In this document: positions 55,085 to 64,000 of the stretch, one piece after another | How the letters are laid out: the number at the start of each line of letters is the position of its first letter | How positions within the stretch are numbered: the first letter of the stretch is position 1 | Assembly (NCBI GenBank): GCA_963666465.1 | Contig: OY762824.1 | Span: forward strand, 3,286,001-3,350,000 | Direction: 5' to 3' | Source of the DNA: VXYL01 sp963666465 | Lineage (GTDB): Bacteria > Pseudomonadota > Gammaproteobacteria > Pseudomonadales > Azotimanducaceae | Length of the DNA stretch: 64,000 bases | Translations under genes and position numbers: made by a program | Notes under the pieces: model-generated | Told to the model about the DNA's origin: nothing | The model's input: the letters and a program-made list of their open reading frames with translations, nothing else | Databases searched by the model: none

Positions 55085-56458
55085 CTAGTTCAGACGGACG
55101 ATCTCCTTTTCGGAGTCGGCGTAGCCGTTTACGTCGTTTAAGTCTGCCTCTTGCAGAACTCCGGCGGCTTGCTTCAGGCGCAGGAGGTTGAGCACATAGT
55201 TGTAGCGGGAGTCGGCGTAGTCGAATTGGGAGCTGAAGAGGCGGTTTTGCGCTTGCAGGACCTCGACGATGTTGCGGGTGCCCACTTCGTAGCCGGTCTC
55301 GGTGGCTTCGAGCGCCGACTGCGCCGAGCGAATGGCCTTGAGGCGGGCTTCCACTCTTGCCACGTCGGTTTGCACGGCGCGGAAGAAGCTGCGGGTATCT
55401 CTGGTGACGGTGAGTTCCTGCTGGATGAGTTGCTGTCGCGCCGCCGTGACTTGGTGCCGTGCCTGGCGGAAGCGGGAGTGGGTGGCGCCGCCGGCAAACA
55501 GCGGCAGGCTGAAATTGAGTCGATAGGAGGTGTCGTTGGTGTCGAGGTCCACCGGCGTGCCAAAGAAGGATCGGTCCGACGTGTTGGCGTTGTAGGAGAC
55601 GCTGGCGTTCACCGTCGGCAGGTGCCCGGCGAGCCGCGCCCGCAAAGCCCGTTCGGCAGACCTGAGGCCCGCCTGCGCCGAGCGGATCAGGAAGTTGGTG
55701 GCAAGCGCAGTCTCCACCCACTGTTCCTCGTTCGCCGGTGCCGGATCGACGATGGGCAGTTCGTCGGCAAGGTCCAGCACGGACTCATAGGAAAGTCCGG
55801 TGAGAGTGCGCAGGCCCTCGAAGAAGATGTCGTGATCGCCCTCCGCCTGGATGCGGTTGACGATCGCGGCGTCGAGTGCCGCCTGCGAGTCGAGCACGTC
55901 GGTGATGGCCACGAGGCCGACGTCGAAACGCTGCTGCACCTGTTCGAGCTGACGCCGCGCCGCGTCCTCGGCGGCCCTGGTGGACACGAGCCGCGCATGA
56001 ACCCGCAGCACGGCGAGATAGGTCTGTGCAACCCTGGTGATGAGGTTCTGCTCGGCATTGGCGAAATCCCATTCGGCGCGGGTGGCGCCGGCGCGGGCGC
56101 TGAAGTAGTCGTACCAGCGCGACGCGTCCACCAAGGTTTGATTCAGCGACAGCGAATAGCCCTCCGAGGACGACTCCTGCTCGCGGGTGACAATGCTGAA
56201 AGTGTCGAAGTCCACGGTCTGGGTCTCGCCAGAACTGCGCGTGGCGCTCGAACCGGCACTCACGTTCGGCAGCAGGCCCGCCCGCGCTTGCGGCACGCTT
56301 TCGCGCTGGGCGAGGTAGTTTGCCTTGGCGACGCCGACGACAGGATCGTTCGCTTTCGCGTCGGCATAGACTTGGGCGAGGTCCGCCGCCACCAGCGGAC
56401 GGGCGGCCAGCGCTAGCAGGAGCACCAGCGGGGCGACATGCATACGGCTCGGTTTCAT
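55085..56458 (-). CDS. tolC: TolC-family outer-membrane channel protein
   Basis: 457 residues. The start at 56458 gives a signal peptide (MKPSRMHVAPLVLLLALAAR) with cleavage near LVAADLAQ; upstream in-frame codons are not signal-like. It has two repeated OEP halves, with ADLAQVYADAKANDPVV, SLNQTLVDASRWYDYF, VAQTYLAVLRVHARLV, and in the second half NFSLPLFAGGATHSRFRQA and ATETGYEVGTRNIVEVLQAQ. The VGTRNIVEVL motif is the typical TolC signature. It is located next to the DUF1249-cpdA-parE block as in other gammaproteobacteria, and would serve the RND and MacAB-like systems in this window. Confidence 0.94.
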   Translation of the reverse strand: MKPSRMHVAPLVLLLALAARPLVAADLAQVYADAKANDPVVGVAKANYLAQRESVPQARAGLLPNVSAGSSATRSSGETQTVDFDTFSIVTREQESSSEGYSLSLNQTLVDASRWYDYFSARAGATRAEWDFANAEQNLITRVAQTYLAVLRVHARLVSTRAAEDAARRQLEQVQQRFDVGLVAITDVLDSQAALDAAIVNRIQAEGDHDIFFEGLRTLTGLSYESVLDLADELPIVDPAPANEEQWVETALATNFLIRSAQAGLRSAERALRARLAGHLPTVNASVSYNANTSDRSFFGTPVDLDTNDTSYRLNFSLPLFAGGATHSRFRQARHQVTAARQQLIQQELTVTRDTRSFFRAVQTDVARVEARLKAIRSAQSALEATETGYEVGTRNIVEVLQAQNRLFSSQFDYADSRYNYVLNLLRLKQAAGVLQEADLNDVNGYADSEKEIVRLN

Positions 56459-56637
56459 CTTGTGCTGTTCCCTTCTGTGGCTTTGGTTGGCCGGGTATCC
56501 CCCCGCTTTCGCGGCAATCGCCTGGAGCCCCCTCATCGCGGAACCCTGCTGCTCGCTGTGTCCTCGCGCCACGCCCCGGCGCAAGCGGGCGGAGCATAGC
56601 AGGCGTGACTCCCGAGCATGGGCGACGCCTGTGCCCC

Positions 56638-56936
56638 GGCAGTGTCTCACTTTGGCTTGTGCAGTGTCTGGCGCCGTCCTCCGGAGGGAGGGCGTCCCGC
56701 GCTGAGAAAGTCCATGTTCAGGTGGCGGTTGGCCTCGTGTCTGGCACCGTCATCGGGGGGAGGGCGTCCCGCCCTCCATCGCGCAGCAAGGCGCGCAGGG
56801 CACTCGCGGCATGTGCAGGGAGGACGCGCCTGACGGCGCGCATGAAGGGCGGGACGCCCTCCCTCCGGAGTGGTCCCGGCAGGCAAATGCGAACGGCCAT
56901 GCGCCACGTCAGGCAAATTCAAAGTGAGACACTACC
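56638..56936. mobile_element. MITE-like element with 8-bp target duplication, copy 3
   Basis: 299 bp with ends GGCAGTGTCTCAC and GTGAGACACTACC and a perfect 8-bp direct repeat TGTGCCCC on both sides (56630-56637 and 56937-56944). It is about twice as long as the other two copies because the palindrome-rich middle has expanded and holds three GGGAGGGCGTCCCG-like units. It lies between tolC and the DUF1249 gene. The surrounding gap has no supported gene. Confidence 0.9.
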
Positions 56937-57115
56937 TGTGCCCCGTATTGGCTGCCGCGCGCCTTGCGGCGTGTGGAGCCAGGATGCCCGTCTCTCCATG
57001 AGAACGTCCGTGGTGCATCCGTGGATGAATGTCGCTGCGACGCCGAAATCGGTTCCCTTCCTTGTCTGACGAGCGTGCGTTTAGAATCCGTCGCGTGCAT
57101 GTCAAGGGTTCCGGC

Positions 57116-57574
57116 GTGAAGCCACGGCGCTACAACATCGACCTCGGCTCCCATCTCGCGGAATGCGATGCCAACTATCGGCGTCTGATGGCGCTTGCGC
57201 CCTGGCGGCGCGACGGCGAAGACGAGGGCGCGGTGCGCGTGGTGCTCGGCGATGGCGTGCCGGATGTGCTCATCGAAGTGCTGGAGCAAAGTCGCCATAC
57301 GTCCGTGATCGCCATGCGGCAGCTTTGGTCCGACCAAGGCGCCGAATCGCCGCACGACACCTGCATCAAGGTGCGCGTCTATCACGACGCCAAGTCTGCC
57401 GAAGTGATCGAGTTTCACCGCGAGCGCGGCTTCAATGCGGTCTATGACTATCCCAATCGGCGAATGCGGCAGCCGGACGAGAAGGCGCAGATCAACCGAT
57501 TCCTGAGCGAATTCCTGTCGATCTGCCTGCGCCACGGCATCCGGCGGCCGGTGCCGGCGGTGGTGGGGTCCTGA
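57116..57574 (+). CDS. DUF1249 family protein (YqiB-like)
   Basis: 152 residues. The start at GTG 57116 (reading MKPRRYNIDLGSHLAECDAN) follows the family, whose members open with a short basic stretch and ...LMXXCEXNYXRL; here this is HLAECDANYRRLMAL. Conserved later parts are IEVLEQSRHTSVIAM, KVRVYHDAKSAEVIEF and YPNRRMRQPDEKAQINRFL. The function is unknown. The gene normally sits between tolC and cpdA, as here, 32 bp before cpdA. Confidence 0.85.
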   Translation: MKPRRYNIDLGSHLAECDANYRRLMALAPWRRDGEDEGAVRVVLGDGVPDVLIEVLEQSRHTSVIAMRQLWSDQGAESPHDTCIKVRVYHDAKSAEVIEFHRERGFNAVYDYPNRRMRQPDEKAQINRFLSEFLSICLRHGIRRPVPAVVGS

Positions 57575-57605
57575 TGTTGCCCGCAGCCATGCTGCGAGAC
57601 CGGAC

Positions 57606-58445
57606 ATGAGCGAGACGGCCCACCAAACCACCGCGCCAGGCGGCTTCAAGGTGTTGCAGGTGACGGACTGCCACCTGTTCGCGTCACCGGAAGGGGAATT
57701 GCGCAACATGCGCACCCTCGACACGCTCAACGCCGTGCTGGCACAAGCCAGCCTCGAGGCGCGGCCGGACGCGATCCTCGCCACCGGCGACATCGCCCAA
57801 CAGGCGCATCCGGCGACGTATGCGACTTTCCTCGCCGCGGTGCGGGCGCGTTTCGATGCGCCGCTCGTGTGCGTGCCGGGCAACCACGACAGCGAGCCCA
57901 TGCTGTCCTCCGCCCTTCCAGCGGTGCCGGTGACGCTGCCGCTGGCAGGGTACGGAGACGGCAGCGAGGCGGCCAACCGCTGGCGCATCGTCGGCATCGA
58001 CACCCACATCGAGGGAGAAACAGGTGGTCGCGCGGGCAGCTCGGTGCGCGCCCGGCTTGCCCGCGAGATTGGCGAGGCCAGCGAGCATGTTCTGGTGGCC
58101 GGCCATCACGCGCCGATCCCCATCGGCACCGACTGGCTCGATGTGCATCGCATCGAGGATGGCGACGAGTTGCTCGCCTGCCTGGGCGCACAAGGGCCGA
58201 GCGACAGCCCCGTGCGGGCCTATGTCTTCGGCCATGTGCATCAGGCGGTGGATGCCGAGCGCGGGTCATTGCGACTTTTGGCGTCGCCTTCTACCTGCTT
58301 TCAGTTCACGCCGAAGAGCGCCGGATTCGGCGTCGATGACAAGCCGCCGGGATACCGCTGGCTGACCTTGCATGCCGACGGCTCGCTGGCCACGGAAGTG
58401 CGCTGGCTCGACGAGCTGCCAACGACGGACGACTGTTCAACCTAG
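57606..58445 (+). CDS. cpdA: 3',5'-cyclic-AMP phosphodiesterase CpdA
   Basis: 279 residues of the calcineurin-like metallophosphoesterase fold. Metal-site motifs in order are QVTDCHLF (DxH), ILATGDIAQQ (GD), VPGNHDSEP (GNHD), VLVAGHHAP (GHH) and YVFGHVHQ (GHxH). The N-terminal position of the first motif and STCFQFTPKSAGFGVDD near the end are typical of CpdA, which hydrolyses cAMP and so tunes CRP-dependent regulation. It is followed 19 bp later by parE, as in other gammaproteobacteria. Confidence 0.93.
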   Translation: MSETAHQTTAPGGFKVLQVTDCHLFASPEGELRNMRTLDTLNAVLAQASLEARPDAILATGDIAQQAHPATYATFLAAVRARFDAPLVCVPGNHDSEPMLSSALPAVPVTLPLAGYGDGSEAANRWRIVGIDTHIEGETGGRAGSSVRARLAREIGEASEHVLVAGHHAPIPIGTDWLDVHRIEDGDELLACLGAQGPSDSPVRAYVFGHVHQAVDAERGSLRLLASPSTCFQFTPKSAGFGVDDKPPGYRWLTLHADGSLATEVRWLDELPTTDDCST

Positions 58446-58464
58446 CCCGCCGAGAGTGAGCGCC

Positions 58465-60360
58465 ATGGCAGAGAGATACTCGGCCGAATCGATCCAGGTT
58501 CTTTCCGGTCTGGAGCCAGTGCGTCGGCGGCCGGGCATGTACACCGACACCACGCGCCCGAACCATCTCGTGCAGGAGGTGGTGGACAACAGCGTCGATG
58601 AGGTGCTTGCCGGCTTCGGCCGTCGCATCGATGTCGTCGCCTGTGCCGATGGCACGGTGGAGGTGGCCGACGATGGCCGCGGGATGCCGGTGGACGTGCA
58701 TCCGGAACACGGCCTCACCGGCGTCGAACTGATCCTCACGCGCCTCCATGCCGGCGGCAAGTTCGACGGCGAAAACTATGCCTTCGCCGGCGGTCTGCAC
58801 GGTGTCGGCGTGTCGGTGGTGAACGCGCTGTCGTCGTGGCTGGAAGTGGAAGTGAAGCGCGGCGGCGTGCGCTACCGGCAGCGCTACGAAAGCGGCGCAC
58901 CCACCGCGAAGCTCGAACAGATCGGCACGGTGAACCGGCGCGACACCGGCACGCGGGTACGCTTCCTGCCGGACGCCTCGTACTTCGATTCGAGGCGGCT
59001 GTCGATGGGGCGGCTCGAGCACCTCTTGCGCGCCAAGGCGGTGCTCTGCCCCGGTCTTGCCGTCACACTCACGGACGGCACGGACGGCGGCGAGGGCAGC
59101 ACCCAAACCTGGCACTACCAGGACGGCCTCGCCGGTTACCTTCGCCAGGCGCTTGGCGAGTGCGAAGCGGTGCCGGCGGAGCCCCTCACCTGTTCCGCCG
59201 AGGGCAGTCACGAGGCGGTGGATTGGGCCCTGCAGTGGGTCACCGACGGCGGCGCAGTGGTGGGCGAGAGCTATGTCAACCTCATCCCCACGCCGCTCGG
59301 CGGCACCCATGTCAACGGCCTGCGCAGCGGCCTGCTCGACGCCCTGCGCGAGTTCTGCGAATTCCGCGACCTGTTGCCGCGAGGTGTGCGCGTGGTGGGC
59401 GACGACCTGTGGGAGCAATGCGCGCATGTGCTCTCCGCCAAGACCGCCGAACCGCAGTTCAGCGGCCAGACCAAGGAGCGGCTCTCCTCCCGCCAATGCG
59501 CGGTGTTCATCTCGGGCATCGCCAAGGACGCCTTCAGCATCTGGCTGAACGAGCACCCTCGCGAAGGGGAACGCCTCGCCGAACTCGCCATCGCCAACGC
59601 CCAGCGGCGCGCGCAGGCGAGTCGCAAGGTGGTTCGTCGCAAGGTCACCGCCGGTCCCGCCTTGCCCGGCAAGCTGGCGGACTGTGCCTCGCAGGATGCC
59701 GAACGGGCGGAGCTGTTCCTGGTGGAAGGGGACTCCGCCGGCGGCTCTGCGCGCGGGGCGCGGGATCGCGAGTTTCAGGCCGTGATGCCGCTAAGAGGGA
59801 AGATCCTCAACACTTGGGAGGTGGACGGCGGCGAGGTGCTGGCGTCGCAGGAAGTTCACGATATCGCGCTCGCCATTGGCGTCGATCCGGGCGTCACGGA
59901 CCTCTCCGGCTTGCGCTACGGCAAGGTCTGCATCCTCGCGGATGCCGACTCCGACGGTGCCCACATCGCCACCTTGCTGTGTGCGCTGTTCCTGCGTCAC
60001 TTCCGCCCGCTGGTGGAGGCCGGACACATCTACGTCGCCATGCCGCCGCTGTATCGCATCGACATCGGCAAGGAGGTGCATTACGCCTTGGACGAGGCGG
60101 AGAAAGAGGGCGTGCTCGAACGCCTCTCCGCCGAAAAGAAGCGCGCCACACCGGTGGTGCAGCGCTTCAAGGGGCTCGGCGAGATGAACCCGCCGCAACT
60201 GCGCGAGACGACGATGGCGCCGGACACCCGCCGCCTCGTGCAACTCGGCATCGACTCGGAAGCCGAGACGCTGGAAGTGATGGACATGATGCTCGCCCGC
60301 AAGCGCGCCCCAGACCGCCGCCAATGGCTCGAAGCCAAGGGTGACCTTGCCGTTGCATAG
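58465..60360 (+). CDS. parE: DNA topoisomerase IV subunit B
   Basis: 631 residues. The start at 58465 (MAERYSAESIQVLSGLEPVR) was chosen because it gives the family start; a longer frame begins inside cpdA. The GHKL ATPase has LVQEVVDNSVDEVLAG, DDGRGMPVDVHPEHG and HAGGKFDGENYAFAGGLHGV. TOPRIM metal residues are in ELFLVEGDSAGGSARGARD and ILADADSDGAHIATLL. The C-terminal MMLARKRAPDRRQWLE closes the protein. It forms the A2B2 decatenase with ParC. A 142-bp gap to parC carries palindromic sequence. Confidence 0.96.
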   Translation: MAERYSAESIQVLSGLEPVRRRPGMYTDTTRPNHLVQEVVDNSVDEVLAGFGRRIDVVACADGTVEVADDGRGMPVDVHPEHGLTGVELILTRLHAGGKFDGENYAFAGGLHGVGVSVVNALSSWLEVEVKRGGVRYRQRYESGAPTAKLEQIGTVNRRDTGTRVRFLPDASYFDSRRLSMGRLEHLLRAKAVLCPGLAVTLTDGTDGGEGSTQTWHYQDGLAGYLRQALGECEAVPAEPLTCSAEGSHEAVDWALQWVTDGGAVVGESYVNLIPTPLGGTHVNGLRSGLLDALREFCEFRDLLPRGVRVVGDDLWEQCAHVLSAKTAEPQFSGQTKERLSSRQCAVFISGIAKDAFSIWLNEHPREGERLAELAIANAQRRAQASRKVVRRKVTAGPALPGKLADCASQDAERAELFLVEGDSAGGSARGARDREFQAVMPLRGKILNTWEVDGGEVLASQEVHDIALAIGVDPGVTDLSGLRYGKVCILADADSDGAHIATLLCALFLRHFRPLVEAGHIYVAMPPLYRIDIGKEVHYALDEAEKEGVLERLSAEKKRATPVVQRFKGLGEMNPPQLRETTMAPDTRRLVQLGIDSEAETLEVMDMMLARKRAPDRRQWLEAKGDLAVA

Positions 60361-60502
60361 GGCAGCAGGCCTGGTTTCGGGAGGGCACTGGCGGCGAGGG
60401 CATCCTGCCCTCGCGCCCAAAGGGCCCTCGACATGGCAGGGCGTGTGCGCCAAGGGAAAAGCTCGCATCGGCATTGCATCGGAAGCCGCATAGGGAGCGT
60501 GC

Positions 60503-62737
60503 ATGGAAGTGGCAACCGAACTCGTCAGCGAAACCGAACGGCTGCCGCTGCGCGCCTACACCGAGCGCGCCTATCTCGACTACTCCATGCATGTCATCAA
60601 CGACCGCGCCCTGCCGCATGTGGGCGACGGCCTGAAGCCGGTGCAGCGGCGCATCATCTATGCCATGTCGCAGCTTGGCCTGTCGGCGGCGGCCAAGTAC
60701 AGCAAGTCTGCCCGCACCGTCGGCGAGACCCTCGGCAAGTACCACCCCCACGGCGACGCCGCCTGCTACGAGGCGATGGTGCTGATGGCGCAGCCGTTCT
60801 CCTATCGCTATCCGCTCATCGACGGCCAGGGCAACTGGGGGGCGCCGGACGATCCCAAGTCCTTCGCCGCCATGCGCTACACCGAGTCACGGCTGGCGCC
60901 CTTCGCCGAACTGCTGCTCTCGGAGGTGGGGCAGGGCACGGTGGATTTCGCGCCGAACTTCGACGGCGCCATGCAGGAGCCCGTGCTGCTGCCGGCGCGG
61001 GCGCCGCTGGTGCTTCTGAACGGCGGCGCCGGCATTGCAGTGGGCATGGCCACGGACATTCCGCCGCACAACATGCGCGAGGTGGTGGCCGCCTGCACTC
61101 ACTTGCTGGACCATCCTTCCGCGACGGTGGATGACCTGCTCGAACACATCGAGGGGCCCGACTTCCCCACCGGAGGGGCCATCATCACCGCCCCGGAACA
61201 GATGCGCGAGGCGTATCAGACCGGTCGCGGCTCGGTTCGGGCACGGGCGCAGTACGGCCGCGAGAACGGCGATGTGGTGATCCATGCGCTGCCCTATCAG
61301 GTCTCGCCGTCGAAGGTGCTGGAGCAGATCGCCGGGCAGATGCAGGCGCGCAAGCTGCCGATGCTGGCGGACTTGCGGGACGAATCCGACCACGAGAATC
61401 CCATGCGTCTGGTGTTGACGCCGCGCTCGAATCGGGTGGATGTCGAGCGGCTGATGAGCCATCTGTTCGCCACCACGGACCTCGAGCGCAGCTATCGGTT
61501 CAACTTCAACGTCATCGCCCTCGACCGCCGCCCCCGGGTAATGGACCTCAAGGAGCTTCTGGGCGAATGGCTGAAGTTTCGGCTGGAAACCGTGCGCCGG
61601 CGAATCGCCCACAGACTGGCGCGCATCCGCGAGCGCCTGCATGTGGTGGATGGCCTGCTGGTCGCCCATGCAAACCTCGATGAAGCGATCCGCATCGTCC
61701 GCGAAGAGGAACGCCCCCGCGCCAGGCTGATGGAGCGGTTTGATCTTTCCGAAGCCCAGGCGACGGCCATCCTCGATCTGCGCCTGCGTCAGCTTGCCCG
61801 ACTGGAAGAATCGCGCCTTCTGGCCGAGAAGGAGGAGCTTGAAGCGGAGGCGACAGACCTTGAGACCACGCTCGGCTCCGAGGGGCGCATGAAGACTCTC
61901 GTCAAGCGGGAGCTGACGGCGGACTCCGACAAGTACGGCGACGACCGTCGCTCCGTGATCGGCGAGGTGCCGGAGGCGCGGGCCCTCACCGAGGAGGACC
62001 TCATCGTCAGCGAGCCGGTCACGGTCATCCTGTCGGAGAAGGGCTGGGTGCGCTCCGCCAAGGGGCACGAGGTGGATCCGGCCACGCTTTCCTACCGCAC
62101 CGGCGACAGCCTGGGCGCCTTCGAACGCGGTCGCAGCAACGACACCTGCATCTTCTTCGACTCCACGGGACGTGCCTACCAGGTGCCGCCGCATACGCTG
62201 CCGTCCGCCCGCGGCCAGGGCGAGCCGCTCACCGGCCGCCTCAATCCCCCATCCGGCGCCCGCTTCGTGGGCCTGGCCCTCGGTGACAGCGAGGCGCGAG
62301 TCGTGCTCGCCAGCGATGCCGGCTATGGCTTCATCACCCGCATCGGCAACGGCCAGACGCGCAATCGAGCCGGCAAGGCGATGCTCAACGTTCCGAACGA
62401 AGCCGCGGCGCTCAGGCCATTGACGCTGGCCGACCACGATCGTCTCGCCGTGGTGACCACCGCCGGCCACCTGCTGGTGTTCCCGCTCGAAAGCCTGCCC
62501 GAACTCGTCCGCGGCAAGGGCAGCCGCCTGATCGGGCTTGGCCGTGGCGACAAGGCGGCTCGCGTGGTGGACATCGCCGCGCTGCGGCCCCGAGCTCGCC
62601 TGATCGTCTTCGCCGGCGAGCGCCACCTGACGCTGAAGGGGTCGGGGCTGGAGGCCTATGGCGGCGAGCGGGCGCGAGTGGGCAAGCAGCTGCCGCGGGG
62701 GTTTCGGCGAGTGGACGCTCTTGGCAGCTCCGACTGA
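60503..62737 (+). CDS. parC: DNA topoisomerase IV subunit A
   Basis: 744 residues. The catalytic Tyr is in FAAMRYTESR (residue 126). The segment GKYHPHGDAACYEAMVLMAQ is the quinolone-resistance region. The residue equivalent to E. coli Ser80 is Ala (residue 86), while the Glu84 equivalent is kept (residue 90). A long coiled-coil (RLARIRERLHVVDGLLVAHA) and a C-terminal beta-pinwheel (about 500-740) follow. It cuts and rejoins DNA to unlink daughter chromosomes. A family-2 repeat begins seven bases after the stop. Confidence 0.96.
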   Translation: MEVATELVSETERLPLRAYTERAYLDYSMHVINDRALPHVGDGLKPVQRRIIYAMSQLGLSAAAKYSKSARTVGETLGKYHPHGDAACYEAMVLMAQPFSYRYPLIDGQGNWGAPDDPKSFAAMRYTESRLAPFAELLLSEVGQGTVDFAPNFDGAMQEPVLLPARAPLVLLNGGAGIAVGMATDIPPHNMREVVAACTHLLDHPSATVDDLLEHIEGPDFPTGGAIITAPEQMREAYQTGRGSVRARAQYGRENGDVVIHALPYQVSPSKVLEQIAGQMQARKLPMLADLRDESDHENPMRLVLTPRSNRVDVERLMSHLFATTDLERSYRFNFNVIALDRRPRVMDLKELLGEWLKFRLETVRRRIAHRLARIRERLHVVDGLLVAHANLDEAIRIVREEERPRARLMERFDLSEAQATAILDLRLRQLARLEESRLLAEKEELEAEATDLETTLGSEGRMKTLVKRELTADSDKYGDDRRSVIGEVPEARALTEEDLIVSEPVTVILSEKGWVRSAKGHEVDPATLSYRTGDSLGAFERGRSNDTCIFFDSTGRAYQVPPHTLPSARGQGEPLTGRLNPPSGARFVGLALGDSEARVVLASDAGYGFITRIGNGQTRNRAGKAMLNVPNEAAALRPLTLADHDRLAVVTTAGHLLVFPLESLPELVRGKGSRLIGLGRGDKAARVVDIAALRPRARLIVFAGERHLTLKGSGLEAYGGERARVGKQLPRGFRRVDALGSSD

Positions 62738-62743
62738 CGGGCC

Positions 62744-62856
62744 CTAGCAGCCTGTCGGACTTCGGACGGCGCAAGCTGGCCGAATGCCGACAGGGTGACA
62801 GGACGGCTTGGGCTGGGGCAGGAAGCGTTGCCGAAAGGCAACGCTTCTTGTGGCGC
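62744..62856 (-). repeat. Family-2 interspersed repeat, copy B
   Basis: About 110 bp starting with CTAGCAGCCTGTCGGACTTC and ending CTTCTTGTGGCG. It contains an 11-bp stem with a GAAA loop (GAAGCGTTGCC-gaaa-GGCAACGCTTC), which could also serve as a parC transcription terminator. The rest of the gap to 63082 holds GC-rich palindromes and no supported gene. Confidence 0.75.
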
Positions 62857-63082
62857 TAACGGTGAACGCCCGCTCGATCAGCGGCGGTGGAGCGATCTAT
62901 CCCTTCGAAGAGCGAGGACCGCTCCGCCGAAGGGGCGCGCATCGACCTTCCGCAAGGGAGGTGATACCTGTAGCCAGCGCTGTGGGGGCCCCTTCCTGTC
63001 GCTCCCCGCTCCGGGGAGTCGAAGAGCGCGCAAGCGTTCTTTGAAAGGGGGGAGCGGCGCCGCAGCCTCGCCCCAATCCCCG

Positions 63083-64000
63083 TCAGGCTGGCTGTAGGGG
63101 CCTCTGGACGGAGCGGACCTGTTCGTCGAGCAGGGTGCGGTAGGCGCCGGCGGCGGCGCGGACGATGCGGCAAGGCGCGAGAGTGACCGACAGCGTCTGG
63201 GTTGCGAGCGTGTCCAGCGGCGCCAGTTGCAGCCGCTCCGGTCGTTTGATGGCGCGATGCGCAGCGTTGCCGATGGCAAGATCGCCGGACGGCGCAAGCG
63301 CGGAGAGCAGGATGGCATCGCGGGTCTGGGCCGACTCCGCCAGTTCTTCGGCGCCGGCGTACCACGGCGCAACGGAAAGCCCGTAGCGAAAGATCGGCGC
63401 CTCCCGCCCAGCCCCGGCGCGCCGCCGCATGGCCTCGAACAGGCTCTGCGTCAGCAGCGCGCCGCACACGGCTTCAAAGGCGCGATCTGGCTGCCCCAGG
63501 TCGTCAAAGGCCAGCAGGATGCCCGCCTCGGCGTGCTCGAAGGCGCGGCCACCGTAGAGCGCCACAACGCGCTCGGCGATCTTCAAGCCCTCGTCCAGCA
63601 CCGCGGCGCGGCGTTCATGCGTCAACACTGTGCGGTTGAAGAGATTGACGACCAAGAGGAAGGAGCCGATGGGCGGCGGCGCGCGTTCGTGCTTGCCCTC
63701 CCGCGCCAGCACATAGCAAGCCGGCACCGCGATCAGGAAGGCCACGAGCCAGGCGGGCCAGGCGGTGGCCGCCGCATCCGCCAACGAAGGGCGGAACCGC
63801 GACGGCTCCAACACGACCCGCACGTGGCCGGCGACGGTGTCCTCCACGCTGATGGGGCCGCGCCACACCTGCCCTTCATCGGTGCTGCCGGTGTTGCCTG
63901 CGGCGGCGAGGAGGCGATCGTCGATGGCATGGATCGTGATGCTGCGCACTTCGTCGAACGCGGCCATGCGATTGGTGAGGGTGCCGAGGCCAATGCTGTC
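63083..64000 (-). CDS. AhpA/YtjB/Smp-like membrane protein (5' end outside the window)
   Basis: At least 305 residues, running off the right edge. The visible N-terminal part (DSIGLGTLTNRMAAFDEVRS followed by ITIHAIDDRLLAAAGNTG) resembles the periplasmic sensor-like segment of the AhpA/YtjB/Smp family. A membrane helix follows (AWLVAFLIAVPACYVLA) and then a cytoplasmic region of about 180 residues with an adenylate-cyclase-like look (ERVVALYGGRAFEHAEAGIL). In pseudomonads a gene of this family lies between parC and serB, so position supports the call. It is convergent with parC. The function is unclear. Confidence 0.6.
   Translation of the reverse strand, partial: DSIGLGTLTNRMAAFDEVRSITIHAIDDRLLAAAGNTGSTDEGQVWRGPISVEDTVAGHVRVVLEPSRFRPSLADAAATAWPAWLVAFLIAVPACYVLAREGKHERAPPPIGSFLLVVNLFNRTVLTHERRAAVLDEGLKIAERVVALYGGRAFEHAEAGILLAFDDLGQPDRAFEAVCGALLTQSLFEAMRRRAGAGREAPIFRYGLSVAPWYAGAEELAESAQTRDAILLSALAPSGDLAIGNAAHRAIKRPERLQLAPLDTLATQTLSVTLAPCRIVRAAAGAYRTLLDEQVRSVQRPLQPA

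Noticed and set aside
60887..62626. 579-codon minus-strand frame
   Set aside because: Antisense shadow of parC.

Overview
The window reads as a chromosomal stretch of a high-GC gammaproteobacterium. The right end carries waaA, tolC, a DUF1249 gene, cpdA, parE, parC and an AhpA/Smp-type gene in the order typical of that class, and leuS, lptE and holA are also present, although leuS is separated from lptE-holA. Glucokinase plus a PPi-type phosphofructokinase, an NHEJ pair (Ku and LigD) and LptE with WaaA all fit a free-living or symbiotic Gram-negative. All calls were made by reading the sequence; no database search was run.

Layout. Positions 0.2-3.6 kb hold divergent ku and ligD. From 3.8 to 9 kb lie a 5'-truncated isochorismatase, a two-gene operon (amidohydrolase plus an AhpD-like peroxidase-type protein with an in-frame UGA at the second position of its CxxC motif, a probable selenoprotein), and a PhyH-type dioxygenase/GST pair. 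From 9.2 to 12 kb are an NCS2 permease with an extra C-terminal ATPase-like domain and a second PhyH protein. From 12.9 to 18.2 kb is a cassette of membrane fusion protein, ABC ATPase, MacB/FtsX-like permease and an FGE-fold protein lacking the catalytic cysteines. From 18.5 to 21.1 kb are a peptide-type binding protein and glk. From 21.1 to 23.5 kb is a graveyard of repeats, a DUF499-type ATPase remnant and phage-tail-like fragments. lptE-holA follow at 23.6-25.1 kb.

From 25.3 to 35.7 kb a mosaic separates lptE from leuS: a sugar-type symporter, a hicBA toxin-antitoxin pair with a winged-helix-like gene, an IS3 remnant, an OLD-like ATPase-TOPRIM protein, a multiply frameshifted tyrosine integrase, small membrane proteins (one with an in-frame TAA), a carboxylesterase lipoprotein and a deoxyribosyltransferase-like protein. 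From 35.8 to 41.4 kb are leuS, an FG-GAP protein and PPi-PFK. From 41.4 to 44.9 kb is a chain of mobile modules (IS1380-type, IS1182-type, palindromes). From 45 to 54.9 kb are a BCCT transporter, an RND pump with its adaptor, an AKR/FAD oxidoreductase pair and waaA. The rest is the tolC-parC block.

The window is unusually rich in short repeats. One family has 13-bp inverted ends and 8-bp target duplications. Several others abut CTAG tetranucleotides, and in four cases that CTAG supplies the TAG stop codon of the neighbouring gene (ku, the FGE-like gene, leuS, tolC).
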